Counted from the stretch's first letter, positions 20,507 to 31,070 are shown. The stretch is 64,000 nucleotides of DNA from Hyposmocoma kahamanoa (GCF_003589595.1 NW_020653851.1:22046187-22110186); one strand, 5' to 3'. Numbers and translations are program-made. Notes: a model not told the origin generated them from the sequence alone.

Positions 20507-20671
20507 GGAAGCAATAAATACTTTAGATTTGTAGTTTTACCGCGAGAACCTTCTCGCCTACCAAGATTGATGGTGATTCCTGGTCCCTTTTTACATATAG
20601 GTGCTTGGTATATACCAATAGTAATAAAATATTCCAGTCAATTGTACAAACTATTGTTCCCCAAGCCCTGT

Positions 20672-20862
20672 ACTACTAACACAACTGCCGTCCACTAATT
20701 AAAACGCGGCTAAGGAGAAATGGTCAAACATCCATTTTAATTAGAAAAAAATAGCACAAATTTATCTTTAAAGAACAGTTAAAATTGGTTAACGTGCTCG
20801 ACATATCGGCACCTATCCTAACGATGCATAGCTGAAATATCATTAAACGTAGTGTGAAGAAG
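20672..20862 (-). mobile_element. TIR element H, copy 1
   Basis: The reverse complement aligns with 63140-63335 over its full length ('ctgccgtccactaattaaaacgcgg', 'gttaacgtgctcgacatatcgg', 'gatgcatagctgaaatatcattaaac'). The outer end matches the TIR of the copy at 57614-57870. Confidence 0.75.
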
Positions 20863-20871
20863 CATTTAGCC

Positions 20872-21010
20872 AGACCGGCAAAATGATAGTGACGGAGTGA
20901 AGATATTTGTGTTTTCCATCCGTTACTCTCATCTCTGGACTGTATTCGTACTTTCCATCAGGCGCGGTGCAGTCATTTTGCCGAGTCACAATAAAAAAAA
21001 ATAAAAAAAA
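20872..21010 (+). mobile_element. Retroposon family I, 3' end
   Basis: Homologous to 25250-25400 on the opposite strand. It reads 'tgacggagtgaagatatttgtgttttccatccg', 'catctctggactgtattcg' and 'tttccatcaggcgcggtgcagtcattttgccgagtcacaat', and ends in an A-rich tail (20990-21010). It is strongly truncated at its 5' side. Confidence 0.75.
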
Positions 21011-21210
21011 TCTCAATATTTTAAAATTGGATTATAGTTTTTTAAGATATCTCAAAAAAATATTAATTAGCGGACGTCATACAATATATCCACAACATTT
21101 AAATCAGAATCAATTTAAAAGGTTCGTTTCCTGTAGCATTCGCATTACTAATAGGCGGACCACAGAGGTTAATTGAGATTGGTGGTAACTCTACATATTA
21201 AAAATGTTTT

Positions 21211-23928
21211 AAAGTCAAAGTCAAAGTCAAAGTCAAAGTTAAAGATTATTTATTCCATAGGTAAAATAAATTTACACTTGAAAACGTCACATTTAAGCTA
21301 CTGCTCGTTCACTACGCTGACCTCCCTGAGAAGAACGAGCAAGAAACTCTAGGGATTGCTCTTTTCAAATAACTTAAATGCTATGGAATACACTTTGAAT
21401 CAAATTTGTGTGGATTCTGGAGCCATGTCGTCTTTCCATACATCTTTATCTAACACGTAGTCTTCAATTTTGTAATATGATTTTTCGATCAAAATATTTT
21501 TAATGTAGTTTTTAAACTTAGGAAATGATAAACTTAATATATGCTCCGGAATCTTATTGTAAAAACGTATACAGTTCCCCATAAAAGAGTTGTTTACCTT
21601 GGTTAAACGAAATCGTGGTACCATGAGTTTGGACTTAGCTCTAAGGTTAATATTATGGATATCTTCTTTCTTATTGAAATTATGTATATTTTTACGGGCA
21701 TATAAAATATTTGAGTAAATGTACTGCGATGCCACAGTCATGATACCAGTCTCCTTAAACTTTTCTCTGAGAGATACCCGAGAGCCTAGACGGTACACAG
21801 AACGAATCGCTCGTTTTTGCAATACAAATATGGTTTGAATATCTGCCGCTTTACCCCACATGAGAATCCCGTAGGACATTATACTATGGAAGTAACTAAA
21901 GTAAACTAGTCTAGCAGTACTAACATCGGTAAGCTCACGTATTCTGCGGACTGCGTATGCAGCGGAGCTTAATCTGCTGGCCAGTGACGATATATGTGGA
22001 AACCACTGAAGTTTACTATCTAAGGTCACTCCCAAGAAGACTGCTTTATTAACAAGGTCTAACTTTTCTCCGTTTATTTCTATGCTTGGACTAGTCGATT
22101 TTACGTTAGGTAATTCAAATTTAACACATTTTGTCTTCTTGGCATTAAGCAATAAATTATTAGCATTAAACCAATAAACTACCTTAGAGAGGGTATCATT
22201 AATACGGTCATGGTTAATGTCATGTCTGTCTGTTTTAAAAATCAAGGATGTGTCATCAGCAAACAACACTATTTCGCAATGGTCCTTAACAAAGAATGGC
22301 AGATCATTAATATAAATCAGAAATAAGAAAGGTCCAAGTATTGAGCCCTGCGGAACACCCATTTTTACTGGAGAACCCAAAGAAGTTACTCCATTTATGT
22401 CTACTTTCTGAATTCTACCGTTGAGATATGACGAGACAAGTTTCGACGCCTTGCCATTTACACCGTAATGTTCCAGCTTCCTAATAAGAGTATTATGATC
22501 AACGCAATCAAATGCCTTTGAGAGGTCACAGAAAACACCAATAGCGTTCTGGGACCTTTCCCAAGCATCAAAGATGTGTTTTAGTAACGCTACCCCCGCA
22601 TCGCTAGTCGATCTACCACTAGTAAACCCGTATTGTTCACTATGAAAAATATGATTCCTACCGAAAAAGGACAGTAATTGAGTTAGCATAACCTTTTCGA
22701 ATATTTTACTTAAAGCTGGTAAAATTGAAATGGGCCTATAGTTGCTAGAATCAACTTTCCTACCGCTTTTGAATAAGGGAATAACCTTGCTGTATTTCAT
22801 TAAATCGGGAAAAACACCTTCGTCAACGCACCTATTGAAAGCTACAGCTAACTGTGGGGAAATGAGATTAATAACTGAGTCTATAACTTTAGTTGATATG
22901 CCCCAGAGATCTTCAGTTTTTTTAACATGTATTGACTTAAAAGCTTTTATGATGTCTTGTGGATTAACATGACGAAAATTAAATAAACTGCCACAAACGT
23001 TAACATTTTCCTTTAGGAGATCAATAGCAAGTGAAGGGGAGGAATTTAATGATTTTGTAGTGTTCACAGCAATTTCCGAAAAGAACGATTCAAAAGCTTG
23101 GGCTACTTTATCTTTAGATTTTATAAGTTTGCTGTCTAATTCTAAAACTATATCTCTATCGTGTAGTTTAACCCTGCCTGACTCTTTATTTATTATGCTC
23201 CAAGTAGTTTTAGATTTATTTATCGATTGTCTAATTTTGTCGCTGTGAAACTTAACCTTAGCAGCTACACAAACTTTTTTAAATATTTTCGAATAAATTC
23301 TAACATATTCTATAAAATTGGAATTATTATTATAAGTTTTCATAGCATATAGCTCATACAAACGAGACCTACTCTTATGAATACCTACTGTTGCCCAGTC
23401 GTTGAATTTAGTCTCTCTATGGAAAGTTAATGTTTTCGATTTAAATATATTGTCAAATTCATTTTTAATTAAACCAAATATCGTGTTATATAAAGTATTT
23501 GGATCCTCCGGTATATGGGATAGGGAATTTAAACTATTGCCGATATTATTTTGAAATCGAATTATTCGTTCTGTGGTAATCGGTCTGCAGAGAAATTGGT
23601 CTACCTTCTTGCTCATTTTACAATTAAAAGAAGCCAATTGGCCACTATGGTCGGATCTTAAGCAATTAATTATTGATTTAGACACTGCGTCTGTGTTACA
23701 AAAGATGTTATCAATACAAGTAGAAGAGGAGGCAGTAATGCGAGTTGGTTCTAAAAAAAGATTAATCAAGTTAAAACTTTGAAATAAGTTAATGAGTCTT
23801 ACAGAAGTAGAACAGTTTTCCAACAGGTTTACATTGTAATCTCCACATATACCTTCAAAAGCTAGACAGCTGCGGGAAGGGTCAGTTCGCAACGCAAGTA
23901 AATGAAGGCAAAGAGAATTTTCCCGCAT
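21211..23928 (-). mobile_element. CR1/jockey-type LINE, 5'-truncated, with CTTTGA tail
   Basis: The unit comprises the reading frame (21400-23928), a 3' UTR of about 155 bp and a tail of tandem CTTTGA (plus strand AAAGTC repeats, 21211-21245). The 3' UTR carries 'gagcaatccctagagtttcttgctcgttctt', which recurs in the copy at 52725-53160. The 5' junction lies near 23860, where the endonuclease homology stops; the preceding codons are probably flanking DNA read in frame. Confidence 0.9.
21400..23928 (-). CDS. Endonuclease (C-terminal part) and reverse transcriptase of a LINE
   Basis: An 842-codon frame without stops. Residues about 25-95 are the C-terminal part of an APE-type endonuclease: the ICGDYNVNLL strand, and the RSDHSGQ motif at 91-97, whose SDH is catalytic in this family. 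A linker of about 250 residues follows, then a reverse transcriptase at about 380-640. This has SSNYRPISILP near 394-404, QYGFTSGRST near 432-441, motif A FCDLSKAFDC at 466-475 (catalytic Asp), GVPQGSILGP at 524-533, and motif C FADD at 556-559. The rest is the LINE-typical C-terminal domain. The N-terminal half of the endonuclease (Asn and Glu metal-binding region) is missing, so the protein cannot make its own target nick. The absence of stops or frameshifts over 2.4 kb implies a recent insertion. Clade assignment (CR1/jockey group) is from motif style, not a search. Confidence 0.93.
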   Translation of the reverse strand: MRENSLCLHLLALRTDPSRSCLAFEGICGDYNVNLLENCSTSVRLINLFQSFNLINLFLEPTRITASSSTCIDNIFCNTDAVSKSIINCLRSDHSGQLASFNCKMSKKVDQFLCRPITTERIIRFQNNIGNSLNSLSHIPEDPNTLYNTIFGLIKNEFDNIFKSKTLTFHRETKFNDWATVGIHKSRSRLYELYAMKTYNNNSNFIEYVRIYSKIFKKVCVAAKVKFHSDKIRQSINKSKTTWSIINKESGRVKLHDRDIVLELDSKLIKSKDKVAQAFESFFSEIAVNTTKSLNSSPSLAIDLLKENVNVCGSLFNFRHVNPQDIIKAFKSIHVKKTEDLWGISTKVIDSVINLISPQLAVAFNRCVDEGVFPDLMKYSKVIPLFKSGRKVDSSNYRPISILPALSKIFEKVMLTQLLSFFGRNHIFHSEQYGFTSGRSTSDAGVALLKHIFDAWERSQNAIGVFCDLSKAFDCVDHNTLIRKLEHYGVNGKASKLVSSYLNGRIQKVDINGVTSLGSPVKMGVPQGSILGPFLFLIYINDLPFFVKDHCEIVLFADDTSLIFKTDRHDINHDRINDTLSKVVYWFNANNLLLNAKKTKCVKFELPNVKSTSPSIEINGEKLDLVNKAVFLGVTLDSKLQWFPHISSLASRLSSAAYAVRRIRELTDVSTARLVYFSYFHSIMSYGILMWGKAADIQTIFVLQKRAIRSVYRLGSRVSLREKFKETGIMTVASQYIYSNILYARKNIHNFNKKEDIHNINLRAKSKLMVPRFRLTKVNNSFMGNCIRFYNKIPEHILSLSFPKFKNYIKNILIEKSYYKIEDYVLDKDVWKDDMAPESTQI

Positions 23929-24950
23929 TTTTGTTTTTCTTCCGCGTCTCGGTCTAGTTTTAAGGTGTGAATCGCAAATGTGTGTGCGAAGGAGTGTGAT
24001 TATCTGTAACTAGCTGAAGATCCTGGATCAGAAGGTTGGTGTAAGTATGATCCTTCCTTTTACTTGCGAGCTCACTTACCCCACAGCTCTCCACTAGCTA
24101 GCTATCGAAGTTAGTATCAATTTATTTGATATATAACGTCACCAAGTGATATTTTATTGAAGAAGCCGAGGAAGAAGAAATTGGAAGTATGTTGTAACAG
24201 AAAGTCGGATGTGCGATATTATTATATTATTTAATACCATAATGTTGTCTTGTGTCTTGCCTCGCCCACTAATGATTTAACCACAAAAATAACCATGGAA
24301 ACCATCGAAAATAATAGACGTTCGTTTCGTTACACTGTTATTTTCAAAACAAAAACCATCACGCATGAACGATTCGCACGCCATTTACTTTTACCAATTA
24401 TAGGACGCCATATTTGCAGTATTCGTGCCTTATCTCAGAGCAATAATTCAGCATAGCTTCTGTTGGCCACCAAGACGAGATCGTCTACCTGTACTCGTGC
24501 AATACTACTTTTAACTCTCTCTAATTCGATCTCAGTCTATTTGATGTGTTATAAACTTGTATAATTGAAATGTAGAGTAAAAAGGCCGTTGCTCAATCGG
24601 CAGTGTGACGCGAAGAAAAAATTAAATAAACATTTAATTACAAAGCAAAATGAAAGAAAACAAAAGAGCAACAATAAGAAAAATATGAAACAATATTACA
24701 ACAAGGGTAGAAATAAAAGCTCCGTAAAGTAAATTAAAAATGAGCTTATTCAAAATATGAATATTAACTGCGTAAAACAACTGAACGAAATACTAAAATG
24801 TCCGAAAAATCTTGGTGACGTAATGCTACTCTACCGACTTGGTTTATATTTTACCGAGAACTATTATTAGCAATTTTTATCGTAAATTATATTAATTATA
24901 ATAAAATTTGACCTGACGACATGTTCAGAAACGCAAGCGAATTCGTTTCT
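23929..24950. other. No recognisable feature
   Basis: Mixed-composition DNA upstream of the LINE. A 68-codon plus-strand frame (24250-24456) has no recognisable domain and no splice context. Confidence 0.4.
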
Positions 24951-24952
24951 AG

Positions 24953-25149
24953 GATGTCCATGACAGTTCCAGTGCCATTCAGAGCTTTAAATCTCAGGGG
25001 CACTGCCGCTGCGCCCGTCACTCGGAGACATAAGACGACAAGTCCCACGTGCCTGTAATTTCACCGGCATCCATTACCGCTAGGCGGCAGAAATAGGTAA
25101 GGTGGCAGTACTTCCCTGGACAAACTCTTTCACAAGGAGCTCTACTGCT
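24953..25149 (-). mobile_element. SINE-like family A, running into the assembly gap
   Basis: The plus strand shows 'tgtccatgacagttccagtgcc', 'ctcaggggcactgccgctgcgcccgtcac', 'gacaagtcccacgtgcctgtaatttcacc', 'ggcggcagaaataggtaaggtggcagtacttccctgga' and 'cacaaggagctctactgct'. The latter is the exact 5' end of the family, and the 100-N gap begins at the next base. Confidence 0.85.
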
Positions 25150-25249
25150 NNNNNNNNNNNNNNNNNNNNNNNNNNNNNNNNNNNNNNNNNNNNNNNNNNN
25201 NNNNNNNNNNNNNNNNNNNNNNNNNNNNNNNNNNNNNNNNNNNNNNNNN
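25150..25249. other. Assembly gap, 100 N
   Basis: Exactly 100 N, a conventional gap of unknown size. It lies precisely between a SINE A end and a 29-T homopolymer, so repeat collapse is the likely cause. Confidence 0.99.
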
Positions 25250-25280
<31 letters not shown>

Positions 25281-25640
25281 TGCGACTCGACAAAATGACT
25301 GCACCGCGCCTGATGGAAAGTGCGAATACAGTCCAGAGATGAGAGTAACGGATGGAAAACACAAATATCTTCACTCCGTCACTATCATTTTGCCAGTCTG
25401 GCCAAATGCACTGGATGTACACCAACTGATCCCTGAACGCGATTCGCAAAAGCGTTTCACTGTGGAGGGTTTTCCGCCGTGTGTACTGTGGTCGCTATCC
25501 AGTCGGCACAGAGCCTACCACAATACTAAGCAGATGGACACTTGTGACGCCCTCGGTCGCCTCTTACGACCCCCACGGGCATGTATGGGGAGGCGACAAT
25601 GTATTCTTAAGCCGTCGCCCAACGGCTATAAATACAAAAA
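25250..25640 (-). mobile_element. Retroposon family I, longer copy with poly(A) tail
   Basis: A T29 run (25250-25278) is the A-tail of a minus-strand element. Next to it lies the 3' region shared with 20872-21010. Further inward the plus strand reads 'gtgacgccctcggtcgcctcttacgacccccacggg' and 'gccgtcgcccaacggc', the GTCGTAAGAGGCGAC-type block common in lepidopteran retroposons. A 185-codon plus-strand frame across it (25102-25659) is antisense and spans the gap, so it is not a gene. Confidence 0.8.
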
Positions 25641-26685
25641 ATGTTTATTAAATTATTAAAAAAAAAAAATGTTTATATAAATAAATAAATATAAAATCTA
25701 TATCTGTAATGTTATAAAAATGTATTTATCAATTACTTTCTTTTATCACCTCGCGACTGCACAGGTTAGAACGTAATTCAATTATGCGACTTCGATCAGA
25801 CCACGATTGTTATCGCGCTCTAAATTAATAATCGCATTTCTGCCAATGTAGATCTCTTATCGGTTTTGATAAAGGTAATAAAGGTTCTAGGATTATCGTC
25901 TTTAGTTTATATTTTGATTTAAAATTGTTTGCTCTTTGTTTACACGTGGATTCGACGATGGCATAGGGAAATCAATGACAATCTTTTTTTATAATTTAAG
26001 TTTTTTATAATACTAACGGGAGAGCCATTGTGGCGTTTATTCCCATCTGACCCCTAAAACAGATCCCCTGGTGGATCTGTTTTATTTAACATTATTTTCT
26101 ATTCCTATCGGACACCCTATACAGGTCATCAAGAATAAATAATTATATTTTATTCCCACCTGATACAATGGTGCTTTAAAAGTTTTGAAAAGTACTGTGG
26201 TACAGTTGATAAGAAAAACTTTTAAAAGTTCTAAGAGGTGACGCAAATTTTTATGTTGTGCATATTAACGAATATAAATTACAGTTAACAAACCCACTCA
26301 CAAAGCGACGATGGAGGCCTGTGCCTAACAGTAGACTATATGTAGGCCACCTGTTATAATTTACAGGTAACCCTTAAAGGTGCTTCTACTCATCACTATG
26401 AATACAACTTTTGGTTTTAGAACAGCTTTTTTTTCTGATTTGTCTGAGAGGTCACATAGTATCTGATATTTGAGAATTAAGTGAAATTACACAATACATT
26501 TTATAAGCGATAAGCCAAGACGATTACGCCTGTCACCTTTATAAGCATACTTATTAAAATACAAGTTATCTGATTTCCTGTTGGAAGCGAAGGGTAACCA
26601 CCGTCGTCATGGTGTGTGGTTAAGGCGGGTCACACGCTAGACCTACTTCATTTAAATATTGGAACTTCTGTTACAATGTGTCAAG
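25641..26685. other. Unannotated; contains one perfect hairpin
   Basis: Mostly AT-rich. At 26056-26083 there is a perfect 11-bp stem AAAACAGATCC/GGATCTGTTTT with a 6-base loop and a following T-run, resembling a terminator-like fold but with no associated gene. Confidence 0.4.
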
Positions 26686-26689
26686 AATA

Positions 26690-26928
26690 AATATGCTGGG
26701 AACATTTGCTGGGAAGACTTCGTTCAGGGAAGTACTGCCTTCTTACATATTTCTGCCGCCAAGCAATAATGTGACCATTTTTTGCAGGGTAAGGTTGCTG
26801 GAGAAAATAGCACATGAGACTTAAGAACTTATGTCTCAGGGGACGGGCGCAGTGGCAGTGTCCCAAAGATCTTTGCGATTAAAGATCTGAGTGGCACTGC
26901 CACTGTTATGGACAGACGTTTCTCGGGT
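26690..26928 (+). mobile_element. SINE-like family A, near full length
   Basis: Contains 'cgttcagggaagtactgcc', 'atttctgccgccaagcaataatgtga', 'cttatgtctcagg', 'gacgggcgcagtggcagtg' and 'gagtggcactgccactgttatggacag'. The 3' terminal 60 bp and tail are missing. Confidence 0.8.
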
Positions 26929-27610
26929 GACGAGAAATATTTAAGGGGTAACTATACCAATGAAAACCAACGTCTTTTACTATTCAGAAAGGTTAACTCA
27001 AGCAATTATTTCCGTCTGTACGAACCCTTTTATAAAAAACTCTATTGCTACGAAATATGACCTTATATATAACCTCCTTCGTTACCTATAGTACAATTTC
27101 CATATGCCTACAAAGGATTCACAGCCAGAAACTTACGTTATTCTTGTGATTATATAATTCAAATTCGCCATTTCAAGTCATTAGCAAACAACATTAAAAA
27201 TTCTGTTATTTTTGCAAATAAAAGATGAGGATAATCACCCGTCTATGTTTAATTAGCGGTAAGAAATGGGCACAATATTTGCTCACGCGCCTCAACACTT
27301 TCACGAGAGAGCGGCGGCGCAGACGCAGCTATTGACAATACAATACATTCTTCGCTTTTCGAGCAATTCTAATTAATTGTCAATTATTTTGAGTAAAAGT
27401 AGAATACGAAAACGAAATGTAGACAATAACTTCTAGGAATTTATTGTTTAATATATAATTTTAATAGCATGTTTCCTGTAGCACCTATGTATTATATTAT
27501 TGTTCTGTGGTGGACACAGGACGTTTCAAATAATTGTAACTTTAAAAAACCGATCTCAAAAGTTTGTGAAATTTTCTCTTTTTTTAACGCACACATTTAT
27601 AACCCCAAAC
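26929..27610. other. No recognisable feature
   Basis: AT-rich with a small GC-rich patch at about 27285-27330 ('cacgagagagcggcggcgcagacgcagc'). It resembles the patch at 16800, but I could not align the two convincingly. Confidence 0.35.
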
Positions 27611-27613
27611 CCA

Positions 27614-27776
27614 GTATCTCGGGCGCCATGGATACACACATAGACAATATCAAATTACACCCAAACTCATGAGAGAAATAAATGTAGGAAGTACAAATAT
27701 TTCTCCCGGCCCGGGATTCTAACCCAAAACCTCTGCGTAACAAACCAGCATGGTAACCGTCTGGCGACAGAGGCAG
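27614..27776 (-). mobile_element. tRNA-headed SINE J, copy 1
   Basis: On the minus strand it runs 'ctgcctctgtcgccagacggttaccatgctgg', 'ggttttgggttagaatcccgggccggg', 'agaaatatttgtac', 'atttctctcatgagtttgggtgtaatttg', then 'tctatgtgtgtatccatggcgcccgaga'. Head and body match 33711-33887 and 44804-44970. Confidence 0.8.
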
Positions 27777-27798
27777 TTAATCACATTAATTACGAAAA

Positions 27799-28075
27799 GG
27801 TTCGTGAAAGAGTCCATCCAGGGAAAGGAAGGACTGCCACCTTGCCTCTCCTATTTCTGCCGCCAAGCAGTAATATGAGCATTAATGCGTTCCGGTTTGG
27901 AAGGGTAAGGGTGCTGGTGAAATTACAGGCACATGGGACTTGTCAATTTATGTCTCAGGGTGACTTGCACAGTGGCAGTGCTCTTTAGAGCTTTGTGATT
28001 AAAAGCTCGCAGTGTCACTGCAACTGTTAGGCACATGACTTATTCGTCCCGTCACTTGTATTACAAAAAAAATCC
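27799..28075 (+). mobile_element. SINE-like family A, full length
   Basis: All blocks are in order, from 'gttcgtgaaagagtccatccaggg' through 'tatttctgccgccaagcagtaatatgagcatt', 'gtgctggtgaaattacaggcacatgggacttgtcaa' and 'actgcaactgtta' to 'gacttattcgtcccgtcacttgtatta' and an A-tail. It directly abuts a minus-strand element C (28076-28260). A good reference copy for the family. Confidence 0.9.
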
Positions 28076-28260
28076 ATTTGCTAGGTTTTATTGAAATCGG
28101 TTATCTGGACGTGGGTGATTTCCAGTAACCAGGATTCATTCCTCAATTTGTCACCCTTAGAGGTGGAATATCTTCTTCATATTTGAATAAAGCCACTACT
28201 GAGTTACCACATTTCCAACAAAGAAAAATCATCGCGATTGGATCACGGATCGACTCATCC
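28076..28260 (-). mobile_element. Element C, central part
   Basis: The plus strand reads 'taggttttattgaaatcggtt', 'gattcattcctcaatttgtcacccttagaggtggaatat', 'atttgaataaagcc' and 'caacaaagaaaaatcatcg', the complement of family C. The 5' end with GGAGGAGG is lost. Confidence 0.75.
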
Positions 28261-28805
28261 GAAGAACAGAGTCCAATGTGATTATATAGCGAAAAGAGAA
28301 TAAATACGTTACGAGGATAATTTTCTTATTCAAACTAAGGCCCACGTAAAGGTGTTTAGAGAATTTATATATCTTATTTCATTTCGGAAATATAAAATCG
28401 AGTAACGGTGGATATGACATCCACAGCGAAGTAGAACGATCGAAATGTACTATGTCCTGAGAACAAGTAGTTTTGCATATAGATCTTTATTCTACGGATG
28501 AGTCGAGATGTCAGAGTAATTGCGTAATATGCACATAAAAAAATAATACAGTCGAATAGAGTTTTCGGTTAAAAATGTTTTTCATAAGATTGTGTTTGAT
28601 AATACCGTAGTTCCTTATTAATATTCCAAAAGGTTATCACGTAGCGCTGCCTATTCCACGTACAAATAAACAATAAACTACGTATTGAATGGAACCCGCA
28701 TATAGTTGAATGCGCACAGCCATATAATGCCATAGTACACGCTTTGTGCATGCTGATGGTGTTGCTAAGGTCTTATATTTGGGCTGTTAAATAAAAAAAA
28801 TCTAA
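28261..28805. other. No recognisable feature
   Basis: AT-rich. No repeat or exon seen. Confidence 0.4.
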
Positions 28806-28810
28806 ACAAC

Positions 28811-29151
28811 AAAGTCAAAGTCAAATCAAGATAATATACAAGTAAGGTAAAAAAGATAATAAAAGCTTATATACTAGAAAGTAAAACTAGGCTTTTTAAA
28901 TTATGTGAATAAAATTGGGTCCCCGGGGCAAGGTGCCTAAGATGCTGGCAGCGTTCCCCCTTTGTATTGCTTTGCTAATGCGCTGGACAAGGTAGCTATC
29001 GGCCCTTGGGTTTTCCAGAGAGTCTATTAATTTTTTTGATAAAATTTTGTACAGATTAATGGCACCCCACGGGCCAAGGGTTTCGACTCCAAATGCTGTA
29101 AATAGGTGTTCGGACCCGTGATCCGGGTACTTATTACTCAATTCATACTTA
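28811..29151 (-). pseudogene. LINE 3' fragment with TTTGAC tail
   Basis: About 80 minus-strand codons encode a C-terminal segment often found at the end of invertebrate non-LTR element proteins: GVETLGPWG, then KLIDS..NPRADSYL, then QRISKAIQRGNAAS and LGTLP. The frame stops at 28896-28898. A short UTR follows and the element ends in TTTGACTTTGACTTTG (28811-28830). It is 5'-truncated, and a second LINE end is joined at 29152. Confidence 0.75.
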
Positions 29152-29465
29152 GTCAAATCTTTGTCCCATGGATAAGCAAATTACACTTCAAATTGTCATA
29201 TTGATTAAATTCTAACTGCTCATTAGTAAGGCAGTATCCCCTGAGAAGAATGAGCACGAAACTCAAGGGGTTGCTCTTTGTAAATAAATATTTGTACACA
29301 TTTAAGTATAATTTGCAATATTAATTCAAACATTAGATCGAGATAACCTGCACGAGCTAAACGGGTCACTACCACGGATTTTTGTCATCCAAGCAGGTAT
29401 GTAGAAGCTGTGTTAAATAAACCTTTAGTATAAAGTTTTTGTTTCACTATTGTTTTAAACATCGT
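29152..29465 (-). mobile_element. LINE O 3' end, copy 1
   Basis: The minus strand contains 'gatgacaaaaatccgtggtagtgacccgtttagctcgtgcagg' and 'tttacaaagagcaaccccttgagtttcgtgctcattcttctcagggg', and ends 'caaagatttgac'. The same order occurs at 41095-41553 on the plus strand. The 3' portion resembles the 3' UTR of the LINE at 21211-23928. Confidence 0.75.
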
Positions 29466-29479
29466 GAATGGCAAATCGT

Positions 29480-29706
29480 CTGTGAACTGGCAACCGGTAC
29501 TAATCTCAATTTTGACAATTTTACAGGAAGAGGAAAAGAATTGAAGAAGAAGTTAGTACCAGTTGAATGAAGTCTATTCTGGCGCCAAAATATAATGTAT
29601 CTGAGATGGAATTTCTTGCAACGCTGCGGAGTATGAAATAGTATAAAATGGTATTAAAAAGTGAAATCTTCAGAAAATTGAGATAGTACCGGTTGACAGT
29701 TCACAG
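29480..29706. mobile_element. MITE W, 227 bp, about 35-bp TIRs
   Basis: The left end CTGTGAACTGGCAACCGGTA continues 'ctaatctcaatttt', and the right end is its reverse complement with few changes (ending GTTCACAG at 29706). The interior is non-coding and AT-rich. TSD not clear. Confidence 0.8.
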
Positions 29707-30424
29707 TCGAAATTTTGAATATCAACCGGAATCTTATTGTTGAAGCGTATACTTTACTCCTTAAATGACTTTGTGAAAACGACTCTAACGCGTGTTTTTA
29801 TCCACCATTTTCTTTTTTTCAAATTTTATAATTTGACATTACACATATATATGTATACATTTATATGTATAATTTTTTTTACTTATACTTTTGGGACGGG
29901 ATAACGACCTAAGAAGAATTACTGGTCGCTACCACGATAGCATCCCTGAAAGTACTTCAGAAGTTATCACAGTGTACGCAATGATAACAAATCGTTTTGA
30001 TACAATCAGTTCGTATTAACATTCGTAAGAGACCGGATATCTCCACGGTTTTTTGTAATTTTGGCACATTTTCTACAAATTCCTCGTTTTTTGACGCAAT
30101 CTTTGACAATACTTGACATCATTATGATCTAATCTTGAATGAGCATACTGTGACGTCACTGTGATCTAACTGTATGTTTATTATTTATTATAAATAAATA
30201 TAATTTCAGTATCCAACTTGAAATCATCAATCATGGCCGCCATTACCGGATCCTAATTTTTTTACCGTGTCCATTGTGTATTCTTTTGATACAATGTTTG
30301 ATACGATAGATTTAGTTACAGATTGACAAGCAAGTACCACTGTAAAGGAGAGCGAAATATAGCTTCCAAAAATATTTTAATCTTTAACCTCCTAAGATTA
30401 GAGATTGGAAAACTGGTAATTTTT
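29707..30424. other. No recognisable feature
   Basis: AT-rich with a (TATATG)-like simple run near 29845-29870 and a palindromic TGACGTCA at about 30150. No gene seen. Confidence 0.4.
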
Positions 30425-31070
30425 TTAAACGTTATGATTTTTTTAAACGCTTTTTCACTTAAATGCTTTTTAGTTTGAAGCTAATAAAATCTTTTAGAAA
30501 ACGTTTAAGCGTATAGACTTTTATGTTGAAAAAAGCTTGCAACGTTGTTGTGTTAATAGCGAAACGCAAAAGTAGACCACTAAAAGTTTTAAGATAAGTA
30601 AGTTTTTTTGTAAAAAAACGAGTTATATTTTTATTTATGACATAACATTACTAAGTTAACATTTTGTTCGTTGGTGTTTAGAAGCGTTTAAAAACATAAG
30701 TTGTTTAACTTTTGTAGTTGTTAATCAATGAAATGGAAAAAAACTACTTATTTTTTAACGTTAAACGTACGTTTTAAAAGCGTGCTTGCTTTTCACTTAA
30801 ACGCTTTTTAGTTTGACGCTTAAAAAGTCGTTTTGAAAAACGCTTAAGCGCATAGATTTAAAAGAGCTTGCAACGTTATGTTGAATTAATTTGTTCAGGA
30901 AACATAGTTGGCGCTATTTGAAACTTAGCCACGTTGTAAAAACTGAAATTATCGAGTATCCATAGAACTGACCAGTGACCAACGCTTACGCTTAAAATGA
31001 AAAGCGTGCTTATGCGCTTATTTTAAAAAACAGACTTTCTAAGTGCTTTTCCTTTAAACGCCCACCTCTA
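30425..31070. repeat. CGTTTAA/TTAAACG-rich block with an internal duplication
   Basis: Two blocks about 335 bp apart align (30448-30555 and 30785-30885). Both show 'ttttcacttaaa.gctttttagtttga', 'aacg.ttaagcg.atag' and 'gagcttgcaacgtt'. More than a dozen AAACG/CGTTT and GCTTAAGCG-type motifs are packed into 640 bp, while the adjoining DNA has few. Confidence 0.6.

Noticed and set aside
21211..21245. AAAGTC tandem repeat as an independent microsatellite
   Set aside because: It is the 3' tail of the minus-strand LINE.
22742..22972. Plus-strand frames inside 21400-23928
   Set aside because: Shadows of the LINE reverse-transcriptase frame on the opposite strand.
25018..25659. Long frames across the second gap
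   Set aside because: They read through 100 N, a T29/A29 homopolymer and antisense retroposon sequence.
26056..26083. Bacterial-type terminator (11-bp stem followed by T-run)
   Set aside because: Eukaryotic context and no gene upstream; kept only as a hairpin note.
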